Below are positions 1-10,576 of a stretch of 64,000 bases of DNA, in pieces; position 1 is the first letter of the stretch; each line of letters begins with the position of its first letter. Made by a program: the position numbers and the translations under genes. This DNA comes from Ancylostoma caninum (taxonomy: Eukaryota > Nematoda > Chromadorea > Rhabditida > Ancylostomatidae), in contig JBAJFG010000464.1 in NCBI GenBank assembly GCA_037903475.1, forward strand, positions 248,001-312,000, read 5' to 3'. The notes beneath the pieces are model-generated. The model saw nothing but the letters and a program-made list of their open reading frames with translations, was not told the DNA's origin and ran no database searches.

Positions 1-1875
1 ATATGAAGGAACACCTCCAATCACCTAGGCTTTGAAAGAATGAGACATAGATGAAGAAAAAAGTTTGAAAGTGACTCGCGCAATCATGCAGTTCATTTGT
101 ACCGCTGCTCTTCCGTTGTCAATCATCGAAAACCAAGGCTTTACAAATCTCCTCGCCGTATTAGCACCGCGATTCAAAATAAAGTCATGAACCCACTTCA
201 CGAGAGCTTCTCTTCCGGAGTTGTATGACGAATATGCTAAGAAGGTGAAGGAGATGTTATCAAGAGCGTCTCACATCAATTGCACCAGCGACATCTGGTC
301 ATCCGCGGACAATGTGCATTCTTTTTTGAGCCTAACGGCTCATTTTTTCGACAAGAACATGTAAAGTTTGTAGTCATGGCAGCTAGTCCACTGAAGGAAC
401 GCCAAACTGCAGAAAACATGCAGAGCAAAGTCGCAAAGACAATCAGTTCGTTCGACATTCCTGAGGGTAAAATCCACGCTTTCGCCCGTGACTCTGCTTC
501 GTCGATGATCAGGATAACTAACCTCCTAAACGTCAAAAGCTGGGATTGCTTTGCGCACAAGTTGTAGTTGGTTAGTAGTTGGTTAGTATGCCTCTTATTT
601 TTTGCTTTCGCTCTCCTTTTTCTCTGTTTGTCCATGCAGCTGTTTTTAGGCTGTGAAGGATGGGCTGCGACTTATGTCTGGTGTTGAAGATGGGGCCGAT
701 TCGCTTCTTGGGCGTGTGTTTAAAATTGTTCGAAAGATGAAAAAAGTGAGATTGACAACAAGCAGTTTAGTGAATGTCAGAATTTGTTTTCATTACCGGA
801 GAGGATCCTGATTAAGGTACTGGGATAGAATTGAAGAAGTAAAAGTTTCCAATCTACAATTTGTAGGGAATAGAAGTTCGCTGGAATTCAATTTATGATG
901 TACTCACTCATGTTATCGTAGTTTGTCGTGCTCTAGAACTATTCCTTCTTGATCACACAAACTACCCACAACTGGGACGTCACAGGCTGGGAGCTGATCG
1001 AAAAAATTGTGGAAGTTTTGAAACCGTTATTGATTGCAACTAACGCAGTGCGGAGCCGCTTCCACTCGCCAATATCTGTAGTTATACCGTTGTACAAAGT
1101 GATTCTTCGGAAGCTGGAGCAAGAAGAACAGAAGCGGACGATGCCGCGTATTTGCAAAGCAGTCCGTGAGGAGCTGATAGCAAAAATATGTGGGTGGGAG
1201 AACGAAGATGAACTTGTACTAGCCACAATGTTGGACCCACACTTCAAGGATGCTTATTTTGGCCCTCTTGAGAGAGATGCTTGTAACAAATGTTGAGGTA
1301 CTTGCTTTTGAGGCATATGAGGGCGGAAGTTCGAGCCCAATCAGCATAGAAACCAGTTAGAAGATGAGGGTAATCCTTTTTTCCCTTTTTTAACGATGAG
1401 GAAGATCGCGAAGAAGTTCCAATTATCGGAAAAATGGACGCTCGTGCAAAGGCCCTAACTGTGAATGTGCTCCAATGCAGTTCTCTCAGATGAAACATTC
1501 ATTTTTATATTGTAACTTTTCCAGGAAGTAGAGGAATACTCCTCTCAGAAGAGATCACTCTCCATCGATCCTTACGAATCCTGGCGTAATGATGTTAATT
1601 CTTCGATGTATCCATCCTTGAAACGTCTTGCCATCAAGTACCTTTCGCCCCCTGCCACTTCAGCCAAATCGGAAAGACTATTTTCAACAGCTGGAACAAT
1701 TACTAATGATCTCAGAACAAGATTAATCGCAAAAAATCTTGAGAAGCTCCTTTTTTGCATCATAATGTTGCAATTCTTGGCTTTGATTAGATTAAGACAT
1801 GTCACTCATTTGGATAAAGAAGCCTTTAAGGGCAAGTGTATGTTGCTTTACGAAGTCGTTATGAATCACAGTTAA
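1..1875 (+). pseudogene. hAT-family transposase, decayed, with remnant introns
   Basis: The reading runs in from upstream of the window. The segment near 70-180 reads as the hAT N-terminal region (VTRAIMQF, then LAPRFK). Residues SDIWSS followed by SLTAHFF appear near 270-345, FAHKL near 545-565, AVKDGLRL with FKIVRKMKK near 650-745, and TMLDPHFKDAYF near 1228-1260. The C-terminal dimerisation domain reads YPSLKRLAIKYLSPPATSA, then SERLFSTAG, at 1607-1700. Several joins look like introns (acceptor before AVKDGLR, donor GTGAG after it, acceptor TTTCCAG before 1525). Stops at about 187 and 565 and frame changes near 361 and 1750 show that it is dead. The hAT family assignment is secure from these motifs. 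Terminal repeats were not found because the 5' end is missing. Confidence 0.88.
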
Positions 1876-2338
1876 TTTCTTTCATCTCCTAAAAGGTAGG
1901 GGAAATTAAGCTCGAAATTATTGTTGCTTTTTTCATGCTCCATCCTTCAGTTACGGTTTACGACTTACGATTTACGACGTTTTTGGGAAGTTTACGATTC
2001 ATGAAAATCAAAGTTTTTATTACGCACATCCTTGTTGCCTATGCGTCCTATGTGTCTGTCCAAGAAAATGGGTTGTCAACATATTCTCTTGCTATTTTTC
2101 TTGCGCAATACCAGGAAAATGGGTCGCCAACACATTCCCTTGCCATTTGTCTTTCCAAACAGACTCTAGATCCATTCTCCCGGAAAGTGTCTTGCCAAGC
2201 AAGATTTTAACACGTAAAATGTCTTGCCAAACACATCCTCTCGCCAAAAAGGTCGCCACTGAACTTCAGAGATCCCTCAAAAAAGAATATGAAGCCACTT
2301 TACGCTAACTTACGAAATAGGAGTCAGCTGTTAAAAAA
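1876..2338. other. Non-coding; short two-copy tandem repeat
   Basis: No credible coding region. A unit of 51 bp is present twice (starts 2061 and 2112; core AAAATGGGTYGYCAACAYATT). It is preceded by a run of TTTACGA-like repeats at about 1955-2000. Probably the 3' flank of the hAT relic. Confidence 0.4.
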
Positions 2339-2691
2339 ATGAATACTCTTGTGGACAATCTCGGAAAAAGCTACATAAACTATTCACAAACAGCATTTGC
2401 ATTAGATGACTACTTTGCCAATGTTTTTGCTGCAAATACATCAACCGAAATGGCTAACCTTTCCGAACCTCCCAAAATCCAGATCAAGTCATCAAACTTA
2501 AGCATGCATCCTAGCCAAGTTTACAAGTGTTTGAGAGCACTCATTCCATCAACGTCTGCCATAATTGACGGAATTCAGATAATTTACAAAAACTGTGCAG
2601 AGTCTCTCATCCCTGCCCTCACACATATTTTCAACATATAGCTGTTCGAAGGAGAACTACCGAAATTATGAAGAGAAGCTATTGTCAGTTG

Positions 2692-3024
2692 TTAGGTGTA
2701 ACGTTTATTGTTGGCCTGACGTTTCGACAGGATCGTCTTCTTCAGAGACCTAAAAGTGGCTCGCGTTTCGTTATTTGTGATCGAGACCGTCAAACGTCTC
2801 TACCAACCCAGCTAGTTCTCCACGTTACCCCAAGCTTGCTACCCAAAAAGACCCCAAGACGAAGGATGAACCAACCCGTTTCCCACCGTTATTGCGGAAA
2901 GTTCGCAGCTGACTGTCGTTGCGGACAAGTGAGCAATACTTGGGTGTACACCTTTTAGGCCTCTGAAGAAGACGATCCTGTCGAAACGTCAGGCCAACAA
3001 TAAACGTTACCACCTAACAACCTG
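2692..3024. repeat. Inverted-repeat element (~330 bp) inserted in the LINE
   Basis: The left end (TTGTTAGGTGTAACG from 2695) and right end (CGTTACCACCTAACAA ending about 3021) are inverted copies of about 65 bp, sharing GGCCTGACGTTTCGACAGG. The middle (2755-2950) is unrelated to the arms. The 11-mer GCTATTGTCAG occurs just left of the insertion (2684-2694) and again at about 3088. This may be a target-site duplication, or a remnant of rearrangement if the real right border lies at 3087. No coding capacity. Family unknown. Confidence 0.7.
2954..3017 (+). ncRNA. Hammerhead-ribozyme-like core in right arm of the inverted element
   Basis: CTGAAGA (2963-2969) fits the C3-U4-G5-A6-N7-G8-A9 hammerhead core. 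GAC (2971-2973) can pair with GTC (2980-2982) as a short stem II, and GAAA follows at 2983-2986. ACGT at 2986-2989 can pair with ACGT at 3004-3007 as stem III, followed by TT. TTAGG before the core can pair with CCTAA after it as stem I. One extra A between A9 and stem II is a departure from the consensus. The mirrored left arm (2692-2754, - strand) keeps the same core and the same extra base. The fold is read by eye; activity is inferred, not shown. Confidence 0.25.
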
Positions 3025-4283
3025 GTTGGCACAGCAGCAATAGAAATCTTGAACAAGTCATGCCCAGGTTCAGAGAAGAAGATACATGGCTATTGTCAGT
3101 ATTATACCGAAAAAGCCCAATGCATGCCTTATTTCTGATTTCAGACCAATAAGCATCTGTCCACTCCTATAAAGGGTCTTGGAGGAAATTCTACGTTCTG
3201 AACTACTCGAATTGGAAAATTTTGCTTATTAAAATGGACTTTTGTTTATTTGCATTGCTGAGGATGATCTGGATATATTCAAGGAACTTTGACATCTCAG
3301 GAAACGGAAACTTGTTCTGTAAGATGAAATGCTACTCGAGGTGTTCGACAGTAGCTAGACCAGCCCACGAGTGGAATTTACTAAATCCCTCGCCTGTTAC
3401 CATTTTGGGCTTAGCTTCGAGATTCGATTGAAAATGCCTCAGTTCTGGTGAGCCGAAGAAGTGCATGTCCACTGGCGGGGCGGGCAAATGCACACAGGTT
3501 CACATCTTAATAGGAAAAAATTCACTGAGTGAGGCGTTGGATCTCTGCTCATAATGTTGTGTTGGCCAGACTTTTGCCTAATATAGTATCCTTTCGAGTT
3601 TGCGCTGAATCCAGTTTTCGGCTACAAAATTCATCCGAATCAATGTGTACTGAAACATGACCTTTCGCACTTCGTTTACTCCTGTGATTTGGGCTTTCTT
3701 CCTTACATAAGTTTCACTGCACTGCTAAAATGCACAGGAAATGGAGATCATACTGATTTTCATTCCAAGGGAAAATCTTAAGTTTGAGCTGAGTTACGCA
3801 CCTTGGAATGCGCACCTCCAAAACGGCCATTATTCATGGGACAACCTAATAGAACCATTATGAAATGGTCCGCGATGATGATTTGCCTTTAAACATCCAG
3901 AAAAGTATGATTCTACACATGGAAAAATTCCTATGAGGGAGTACGCAGTCAGTGGCATGTTGGTAACGTGCAAAAAAGTGGTCAAAGATCTTGGAGTCTT
4001 AATTGACCAGGAGCTCAAGTATTCCGATCACATCGACAGCATCATGAACAAAGCTTTCAAAACATTATTCTTCATATTTCGAAATGTTCATTCCAAAGAC
4101 CCTTCAATTTTTGTGTGACTCTTGAAATCGTATGTACGGCCAAAGCTAGAATACTGTTCTCAACTTTGGAACCCCTATCTCAAAAAGCATGTAGTAGAAT
4201 TGGAGAAAGCACAGCAAACATTTACACGCATACTTTTCTACAAAGCCTTTCCAAATCCTGATTATCCTCATTCCATGCCATCG

Positions 4284-4555
4284 TATAATCATGACTTATA
4301 ATAACGGGCTTAGTCTGTGTGTGCAAATGTGTGTCTGTGTGTCACGAAATTCGTTCATCCTGCTTTGAATGAATCCTAAACCTTGCTTCTCGGGTATGAA
4401 TGACCTAAGCCTTGCTTCTCGAGTAATGAGACTAAAACTAAGGCTTAGACCCAGCAGATACTGGACTTCAGACCTAAAACAGGTAGACTGGGTATCTATT
4501 CTTTCCAGCATATGAGGGTTAGCCGTAAATTTCATTCTTATAAATTCGTTCTTTG
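4284..4555. repeat. Dispersed repeat, GGGCTTAGTCTGT family (copy 1)
   Basis: Starts CATGACTTATAATAACGGG, then GCTTAGTCTGTGTG, a short TG-rich stretch and ACGAAATTCG. The same start, TG tract and GAAATTCG follow at 10442-10516. It separates LINE C-terminal sequence at 4280 from LINE sequence resuming at about 4556, so it is an insertion or replaces an internal piece. Confidence 0.6.
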
Positions 4556-5035
4556 TCAGAACGGCAAGATGGCTGGAGAAGCTTCAAAATGAATTACTAC
4601 AAGCGAGTTATACTAACAATGTCTTCGGCCTTCCTTTTCTAATGCACTCTAGAATTTTCTTCTTCCTTCATTGTCCACCATGTTTCTCACAATTAAAACA
4701 TGCTCGTGTGACATTGAAATTTTCTTGTAAGAGCCATCTCTGGCCATCACCTTCTGCAAATTGAGTTTTGACTTCTTTCTTGGATGTGCTTGACTCAAGT
4801 TCCTACAAATGGGGTGCTGTCAGCTAACCTTTGGCACCGAGCTCGCTGATCTTTTCACAAACGGGGTACTTACTAAACATTACAGGGAAGTCAAAACCTG
4901 ATGTTTCAACGTCGCATCTCTAACTCTGTCAGACCATGGGTGTTGCCCGTTTAACAAATTTCTAACACTGTTTGGCTTGCTGTTTTTTTTTACTTTGCTG
5001 TTTTCTTTTACTTATGCGCACACCTTCGAAAGTAC
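4556..5035 (+). repeat. LINE 3' end and untranslated tail
   Basis: The reading FFVRTARWLEKL near 4548-4585 matches the region VRGARWLRQLP of the LINE at 18.16 kb. It is followed by an untranslated stretch that runs straight into an (AAAT)n tail at 5036, the usual 3' terminus of this element. Confidence 0.6.
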
Positions 5036-5065
5036 AATAAATAAATAAATAAGTAAATAAGTAAG

Positions 5066-5108
<43 letters not shown>

Positions 5109-5160
5109 ATACATAAATAAATAAATAAATAAATAAATAGAAAAATACATAAATAAATAG
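5036..5160. repeat. (AAAT)n microsatellite, LINE tail
   Basis: About 125 bp of AATA/AAAT tetranucleotide repeats with GTAA and ACAT interruptions. The long Tyr/Leu/Ile reading frame across it on the - strand is a low-complexity artefact. Confidence 0.95.
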
Positions 5161-5565
5161 ATTCATCAAAGAAAAAACAAAGAAAAACTGAAGATGACGG
5201 GGTAGTCTAGCGTCTTACGTGATAATACACTATTTCTACGGTCGCGTGGGTGACTTGCGGGAAATCTAAGGGCCGCCGTCCACGGCCGTTAATGGCGTGG
5301 GTAGCTCACGGCTGAGCGGCGGCCCATAGAATTAGGGCCGCTCCACCCAGTTGAATAAGTTGTCCTCTATTTCTTCCTACTTCTTCCCGTTCTTCCTCCT
5401 CTATATTCTGTTTTTGTTCCTTTTCTTGATTTCTTGCTACCTTGGGTTTTTTTGCTACACAAAACAATTCTGTATCGTATCAATTCCTGATCATTGTTTT
5501 CCACCTTCACTACCGTCTTTTTCTTCTCTCACCATGCAATTTTTGGTTCACGTATGATTTTTTAG
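5161..5565. other. Non-coding; GC-rich palindromic patch then pyrimidine-rich stretch
   Basis: A GC-rich patch at about 5268-5345 carries GGGCCGCCG and its near inverse CGGCGGCCC. It is followed by about 200 bp of T/C-rich sequence leading into the acceptor at 5565. N,o gene seen apart from a possible intron 3' end. Confidence 0.3.
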
Positions 5566-5646
5566 GAATGGAAGTACGCCGTGCAGGGGGCTTATGGAGT
5601 GCACAAAAGGAATGAAAAAAGGAAAATGTGATTATTGTCGACCTCG
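5566..5646 (+). CDS. Candidate internal exon, Cys-rich, unidentified
   Basis: Bounded by an acceptor (ATGATTTTTTAG) and a consensus donor (CG|GTGAGT). In the frame with one leading base the 81-bp segment is open: NGSTPCRGLMECTKG, then MKKGKCDYCRPR. It has four Cys in a C-x5-C-x8-C-x2-C spacing, which resembles a small zinc-binding or disulphide module, but I do not recognise the family. No partner exon was found within 2 kb on either side, so it may be an isolated exon of a long-intron gene or a chance match. Confidence rests on the splice sites and the unbroken frame. Confidence 0.35.
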
Positions 5647-5738
5647 GTGAGTTTCGTATTTCTCATTTACAATAGAATTCTGATATAATAGAAATGATTC
5701 TAAACTAAAATCGATCGCGTCCATCTTTATTCACTACT

Positions 5739-6060
5739 AGCTGCCGTACCCGGCTTCGCCCGGGTGTTTTACTACCTTGGCTATATCACACTGCTCAGGC
5801 CAATTACTATCACCAACAAGTTCATTAAAATCTCCATAATTATGGTGACCAGCATATTAGCGAAGCCCAGGTGACCCTTCCCCATCGACTTGTGGACGAA
5901 AAGTTACCAAAGCTATTTCGGTGACATTGGATCGATGTATTCATGCAAAATGGTTGTCATATTCGTGTTCAGCGTATGGAGGAACCCCAGAAGACACTTC
6001 CCCACCGATCCGTGGGCAAAAATACTTGAGATGACAATTGATGAAGGAAAGGACCTAAAA
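5739..6060. repeat. Dispersed repeat, GCCGTACCCGGCTTCGCC family (copy 1)
   Basis: Starts CTAGCTGCCGTACCCGGCTT. The related copy at 22.49-23.24 kb starts CTTGCTGCCGTACCCGACTT and also shares ATGGTTGTCATATTCGTGTT-type and CCCCAGWAGACA-type sequence with the body of this copy. Non-coding; class not determined. Confidence 0.65.
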
Positions 6061-6525
6061 GACCACTGATAAAGGACATCATCATCGAGCAAATATTCTA
6101 CCTTATTTTTCAGAGTTTTTTCTTATGTTGGAAAAAAGCGCTTCAAAATAGAGTAATGGTCAATCGCTTTTGCACGGCAGAAAACGAGGCTGCATCGCAC
6201 CACCTGGGCGGCGCTGTCTATCACCTGGACGCTGAAAATTTGCCGGATTGCCGTTTTGTCTGTCTTCCACTGCTAATTTGCTGAATTGTGGGCATTTTTG
6301 GGTACAGCTGCAATCTCCGTAACGCCCGACACCACAGAGTCCAGTTGGCCCGCCGCACCGCGAAACGCGGCATTACCTCCTCCTCTGCAGTGCAATCACG
6401 GTTGACAATCACTATAACAAGGAATAAGTTGATGACCTGCCTGGAAGTTGTATGCCTAAAATACGTCAGCTAGTTAGATCCATAATTTCTCAATTTCCCC
6501 TGCAAAAAGATACAAGGGAGTCTGT
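6061..6525. other. Unassigned, mildly GC-rich, no convincing gene
   Basis: Short open frames exist on both strands (for example 6221-6412 -, 6288-6473 +), but none has splice context or recognisable motifs. It may hold decayed BEL pol sequence upstream of the integrase. Confidence 0.3.
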
Positions 6526-6950
6526 TCATCTATTCTACATTACCAGACCTACCTGCACAGAGAGTTATTAGAAGCAGACCTTTCCAAAATACAGGCCTTG
6601 ACAACTTTGGGCCATTGCTGATCCATTCAATCAGAAGCGAAAGGTTTGGGTAGGCCTCTTTACATGCATGGCTACCCGCGCAATCCATTTGGAAACCGTC
6701 GCTGACAACTTGGCTGTCAAATTCACCTCATCATTCCAAAAGTTCATAGCACGAAAAGGTGCTCCTGATTTGATAATCAGCGACAACGCCCCAACTTTCA
6801 AGTTGGGATCGGAAATATTAACAAATGAAGTGCCCAAGAACAGGAACAATCCGCTGGTCCATTCATTCATACTGTAGGAGAAAATGGAAGTTCATCACAC
6901 CGTTCTCGCCTTGGAAAGGCGGGTTTTACGAGAGGCTAGTAGACGCGAGA
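6526..6950 (+). pseudogene. BEL/Pao retrotransposon integrase fragment
   Basis: The sequence reads in pieces: TGLDNFGP near 6590, KVWVGLFTCMATRAIHLE near 6645-6700, then FIARKGAPDLIISDNAPTFK near 6745-6805, and KWKFITPFSPWKGGFYERLV near 6884-6943. The three integrase DDE residues are visible: D in GLDNFG, D in SDNAPTF and E in GFYERLV. At least two frame shifts (about 6640 and 6850) break it. The TRAIHLE and PWKGGFYERLV motifs identify the BEL/Pao lineage rather than Gypsy. Confidence 0.85.
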
Positions 6951-8908
6951 CACACGTCCGCGTACCTAGTCCCGCCCCCTCGCGTAATTTGCGTAAATCG
7001 GGTGAGAAACGCTATCAAGTTCATTCGTATCACGAAGTGATGATGGAGACAAGCCGTGTAGCTATCGAAGTGGAGGAGCCTCAGGCGATCGAACTCGTTC
7101 CCGGTAACAACAAGGAACAAGCGATTGCTTCAGTCCATGGCAACAACAAGAACAAGGCCGAATCCGTAGATGCATTGGCACAAGTATCAACAACATTTGA
7201 GAACAACAAATCCGTAAGGTCTAAGGTTAGTAAACAGGGCACCACAACTGAGACTAATGAACAATCCTTTCAGATACCTTCCTTTGTGGAAGAGCCAACC
7301 ATCTACGGATTGTGGGCGTAAGTCAATATGAATCATCCTGACTCCGTTCCTGAAGAGACCTATAAATCCGTCGAATCCATTGTTTCCGCTACGAAATCCG
7401 TAAAGAAGAAGTGCAAACCGTCCAAAGTTACGGCGGTAAAGATGCCCATGGAATGTTACATTGACAGCAACAAAGAAAAAGAACAAGTCGCTAAACCGCT
7501 CTTTCAAATTGTGTGGACTTTAAAAAGAATAAGCGGCTTGAGCAGAAGCGCCGTGAAGAACTCATCCGTGACCTGAATGGTCTCGAAGTATCAACCATCA
7601 AGAAAGCGAGCCAAGGTACTACATCCGAGAATTTGCAAAATCAAAACCAATTACTAGACAACATTACTGCTCATTCACGCGTGACCAGTACGAGCACATC
7701 AACTGAGCAAAGATCGACGACAGAAGAACTCACGAAAAAGCAGCTACAACAAGCCGTGGCGTACTTGGATAACGAGTATTACAACCTTATCCGTTCTCAT
7801 GCCATCCACAGGAAGCCCACCGCCGCCGACAACCCGAAATCCGAAATCGATCAGATAGCGGCGAATCGCGTATCACAACCCGTTAAGAAGCTAAAGTCGC
7901 TCTAACTGACCCCGTTAAGGTCAGTTACGCGGTGTTGGCAGCGGGACTCGACGAGATGACTCACGGAATAGTGGCAATCAGCACTGAAAAAGATCAAATC
8001 CATCAGTATCTTATCCCAAACTTCACACAAGGCGAAGCTTTGGTTAATGCATCCATGTCGCTTATGCACGAAAAAATCCGTGAGATTCTGCAAGCTTCAT
8101 CCGTAGCCACAGCTTTCACACACAAATACGTGCGAACGCTCCAGACGTACCAGCTGAATCAAGCCTCCAGGAACGACGACATATCGTTCCCCGAGCTGGA
8201 CAAAGACTACCTCTGGGGAAGCCGAGGGGAAAGGATGACTCATCCTTTCCCTGAATCCAACTTACCCGAACACCTCCAGCTGTGGAAATCTACGTTTGCG
8301 CAAGAACTAGGGATGAAAGCAGCAAAAATTCGTATTTACAGTCAAAGCCCCAACCAAATATCCGTTGGGTTGGGGAAGGAGAAATCCGTGAAAACCAATC
8401 CGTACGTGCTCAAGAATCCGTTTTCAATCCGCCTCGGTCCTCCCAGCCTGGGCCGTCAGGGCCCACACACCGTGCTGCAGCAGGGAAAGAAAATCCGTAC
8501 ATGCCGCGCAAGTCCATGAGCTCCGTTCACGCCCGAAAACAGGCTCAATCCGTGGGCATGAGGTGGGGCTCTGGGCCAAGAAAGAACAGGACAGCCTACA
8601 ATGAGAATTGCAGCTGTTGCATCTTCTGCTGTGACAAAACCCATTTCTCTGGCTCAAGCCCTGTAGTCTACAAGTTATCCCAGAGGCGTGAAATCCTGTT
8701 TAAGGAGAGCCGATGCCACTTGTGCCTCAAACGACACTTGGGACAGTGCCGGAACGGCCGCATGTGTGTAGTGTGCAGCGAAAAAACTCATCACCGAGCC
8801 TTTTGTGTCCTGAACAAGGCAATCCGTGAAGTGGACATCCGTGAACCGAGGCAACAATTCTATGCCAGCCTTGTGAACAGGGTAAGAGAAGAGGGAAATT
8901 CTCAGTGA
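6951..8908 (+). pseudogene. BEL/Pao-type gag region, frame-shifted
   Basis: Successive overlapping frames (to 7321, 7328-7576, 7513-7905, 7932-8519, 8282-8908) read as one decayed gag. The C-terminal part has a Cys/His array typical of BEL gag: CIFCCDKTHFSG near 8620, then RCHLCLKRHLGQC, CVVCSEKTHHRAFC near 8770-8810. The first knuckle lacks its last Cys. The upstream part is hydrophilic and rich in Asn, Lys and Glu. Gag follows the integrase remnant directly, so this is either a rearranged element or two elements side by side. The hexamer ATCCGT recurs here in all three codon registers. Confidence 0.7.
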
Positions 8909-9149
8909 ATACTCACCAATTCGTTAATGAGAAACCGTTAAAATCTAACTCGTGAACTGAGAAAATTCTTTTTCCCCCTTTCCTTTTTTGGGCTTTTTCT
9001 AATGGTTTTTGTTTTCAGGGCGTACTGCGGGACATCCAGACACGACACTGTTATGGTTTTTGGCTGAAATCTAGCATCTATAATTGTTATTCTTTGTTCT
9101 AGATGAGGAAAGACATTGTAAACGCCGAGGCTTTACCAGAGGCGGGTGC

Positions 9150-9640
9150 TTAAAATCCGTGCCAATCCGCAATCCGTCGTTAGGAGTCCGTTATTCGTCA
9201 TTTAATCCGAAATTCATTATTTTCGGCTTGCACTGATCAAAAATCCGTAATTTTCCCCTCCCTCGCATTGTCGCGAATGCGAGCCCTTGCGATCTACGGT
9301 AACCAGCGCTGGGCGGAGCCCATCATCTCAGTTCTCTATAAATAAGCCCACTGAGACAAACTGGGCAGATAAATCTGTGTGAGCCGACGTCGAGCAGCCG
9401 CCTCACCATCCGTAGCTCCACCGCCCTCACCGTAAGCCGTGCTCTCATGAAACGATCCGTAAAATCCGTAAAATAAGGAAAGCAGCTCTCTTGCCGAAGG
9501 CACCCCTCTCTGGCACCGCTGAAGCGTCCATACCCGTGTGTATACCATATTTGGGTAAATAAACCCTAATAATGTCCTTGTGTTTCTCCACTGCAACTGC
9601 CGACTCGCGTCACCATCACTTGGTCGCATCAATACTAACC
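9150..9640 (+). mobile_element. LTR-like segment downstream of gag
   Basis: Contains TATAAATA at 9337-9344 and AATAAA at 9558-9563 in the order promoter then polyadenylation signal, as in an LTR. The ATCCGT motif continues through 9155-9469, which ties it to the preceding gag. There is no pol between gag and this segment, which suggests internal deletion or a non-autonomous derivative. Exact LTR ends were not identified and no matching 5' LTR was seen upstream. Confidence 0.45.
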
Positions 9641-9949
9641 CACCTGGTCGACCAGGTTCCGCTACTTATTCTGACCCGTTCCCAAGCGTTTCTTGGAGCC
9701 ACCATTGAACAAATTTATAACCATTACTCGCTCTTCCGCTAATGCCGGAGATACAACCGGTACGCATCGAAGAGCATCTCTGAATTAATAAATGGGTGTT
9801 TTCATAAAGTACAGATAAAATATATCGATGTTCATCCAACATGAGCGAATGCGTGACCGCAGTTAACTTCAGACTTTGCATCTCAGAAACTCACGGTTTT
9901 CAGCGGTTGCAGTTCCTAGGTCCATTGCGAAACCCCTAAATCGAATTCA

Positions 9950-10075
9950 ATAGATGATTATGAATCCGAGAGAAAATTTTTGGGACCGGCCCTTAGGTTT
10001 TGGGATTTCAACACTATACATTAGAAAAGGCGAGAAAACATCCAAAAATCGCCGAAACCTGGGGCCTAAATCTAG
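9950..10075. repeat. Dispersed repeat, 'GATTTCAACACTA' family (copy 1)
   Basis: The block from GATTATGAATCCGAGAG to CGAGAAAACATCCAAAA aligns with 11552-11660 (GATTATGACTGCGAGAG to CGAGAAAACAGCTAGAA), sharing GGATTTCAACACTA. Two diverged copies 1.6 kb apart in the same orientation; no coding function evident. Confidence 0.6.
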
Positions 10076-10441
10076 GAAAACGTTTAAAGATACCGCGTAT
10101 CCGTTTCAAATTAGAAGCCTCACTATCCATACAGATTCTCACAACTTGCTTCAAACGACGTGCTTAATAAAGACCAATTGGGTCACATGGAGGCTTGATC
10201 TGTTCAACTGATTGGCGGTAACACAGTTGTGAAACGAAAAACATTTGATCTTGTCAATGCACCGTGACCTGTTCAACTGTTCATCTCACAGCATTGAATG
10301 GCGGAATGATATTAGTATACCAACCGCGCAACGATGGTACCGCGCTCATTTCTTTCATAACGACATAAAGCAATAAAACCATGGATCATAAATAACATAT
10401 TGTGGCATGACTATAACTATAATAACTATAATATAGACATA
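10076..10441. other. Non-coding, nothing recognised
   Basis: AT-rich sequence with no gene, splice or repeat structure that I can support, apart from being flanked by dispersed repeats. Confidence 0.3.
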
Positions 10442-10516
10442 TCATGACTTATAATAAAGGGCTTAGTCTGTCACGTGTGTGTGCGTGTGTGTGTGTGTGT
10501 GTGTGTGAAACGAAAT
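10442..10516. repeat. GGGCTTAGTCTGT repeat (copy 2) with (GT)n
   Basis: Begins CATGACTTATAATAAAGGG and leads into a GT microsatellite at about 10474-10507. Same family as 4284-4555. Confidence 0.7.
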
Positions 10517-10576
10517 TCGAGGGCGTGGCCTAGAGCGAAGAAAATGTTCTACACCGGGTCCACTGTTGCTGTAGGA

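Larger units (their letters stand above)
2339..4290 (+). pseudogene. Non-LTR retrotransposon (CR1/Jockey-like) reverse transcriptase fragment, interrupted
   Basis: The 2339-2640 reading (LDDYFANVFAANTS, then IIDGIQIIYKNCAESLIPAL) matches the linker before the RT domain of CR1/Jockey LINEs. After an inserted inverted-repeat element the RT resumes near 3085 with AIVSIIPKKPNACLISDFRP and ISICPLL, the fingers-domain signature. A further block at 3880-4280 gives VVKDLGVLIDQELKYSDHI, then YVRPKLEYCSQLWNP and AQQTFTR, the conserved LINE C-terminal region. Stops and frame shifts occur throughout and the palm domain with the catalytic Asp pair is absent, so the copy is inactive. The same family is better preserved at 17.4-18.2 kb. 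About 3240-3830 inside it is too degraded to read. Confidence 0.82.

Noticed and set aside
4962..5150. 62-codon - strand frame rich in Tyr, Leu, Ile and Phe
   Set aside because: It is the translation of the (AAAT)n microsatellite.
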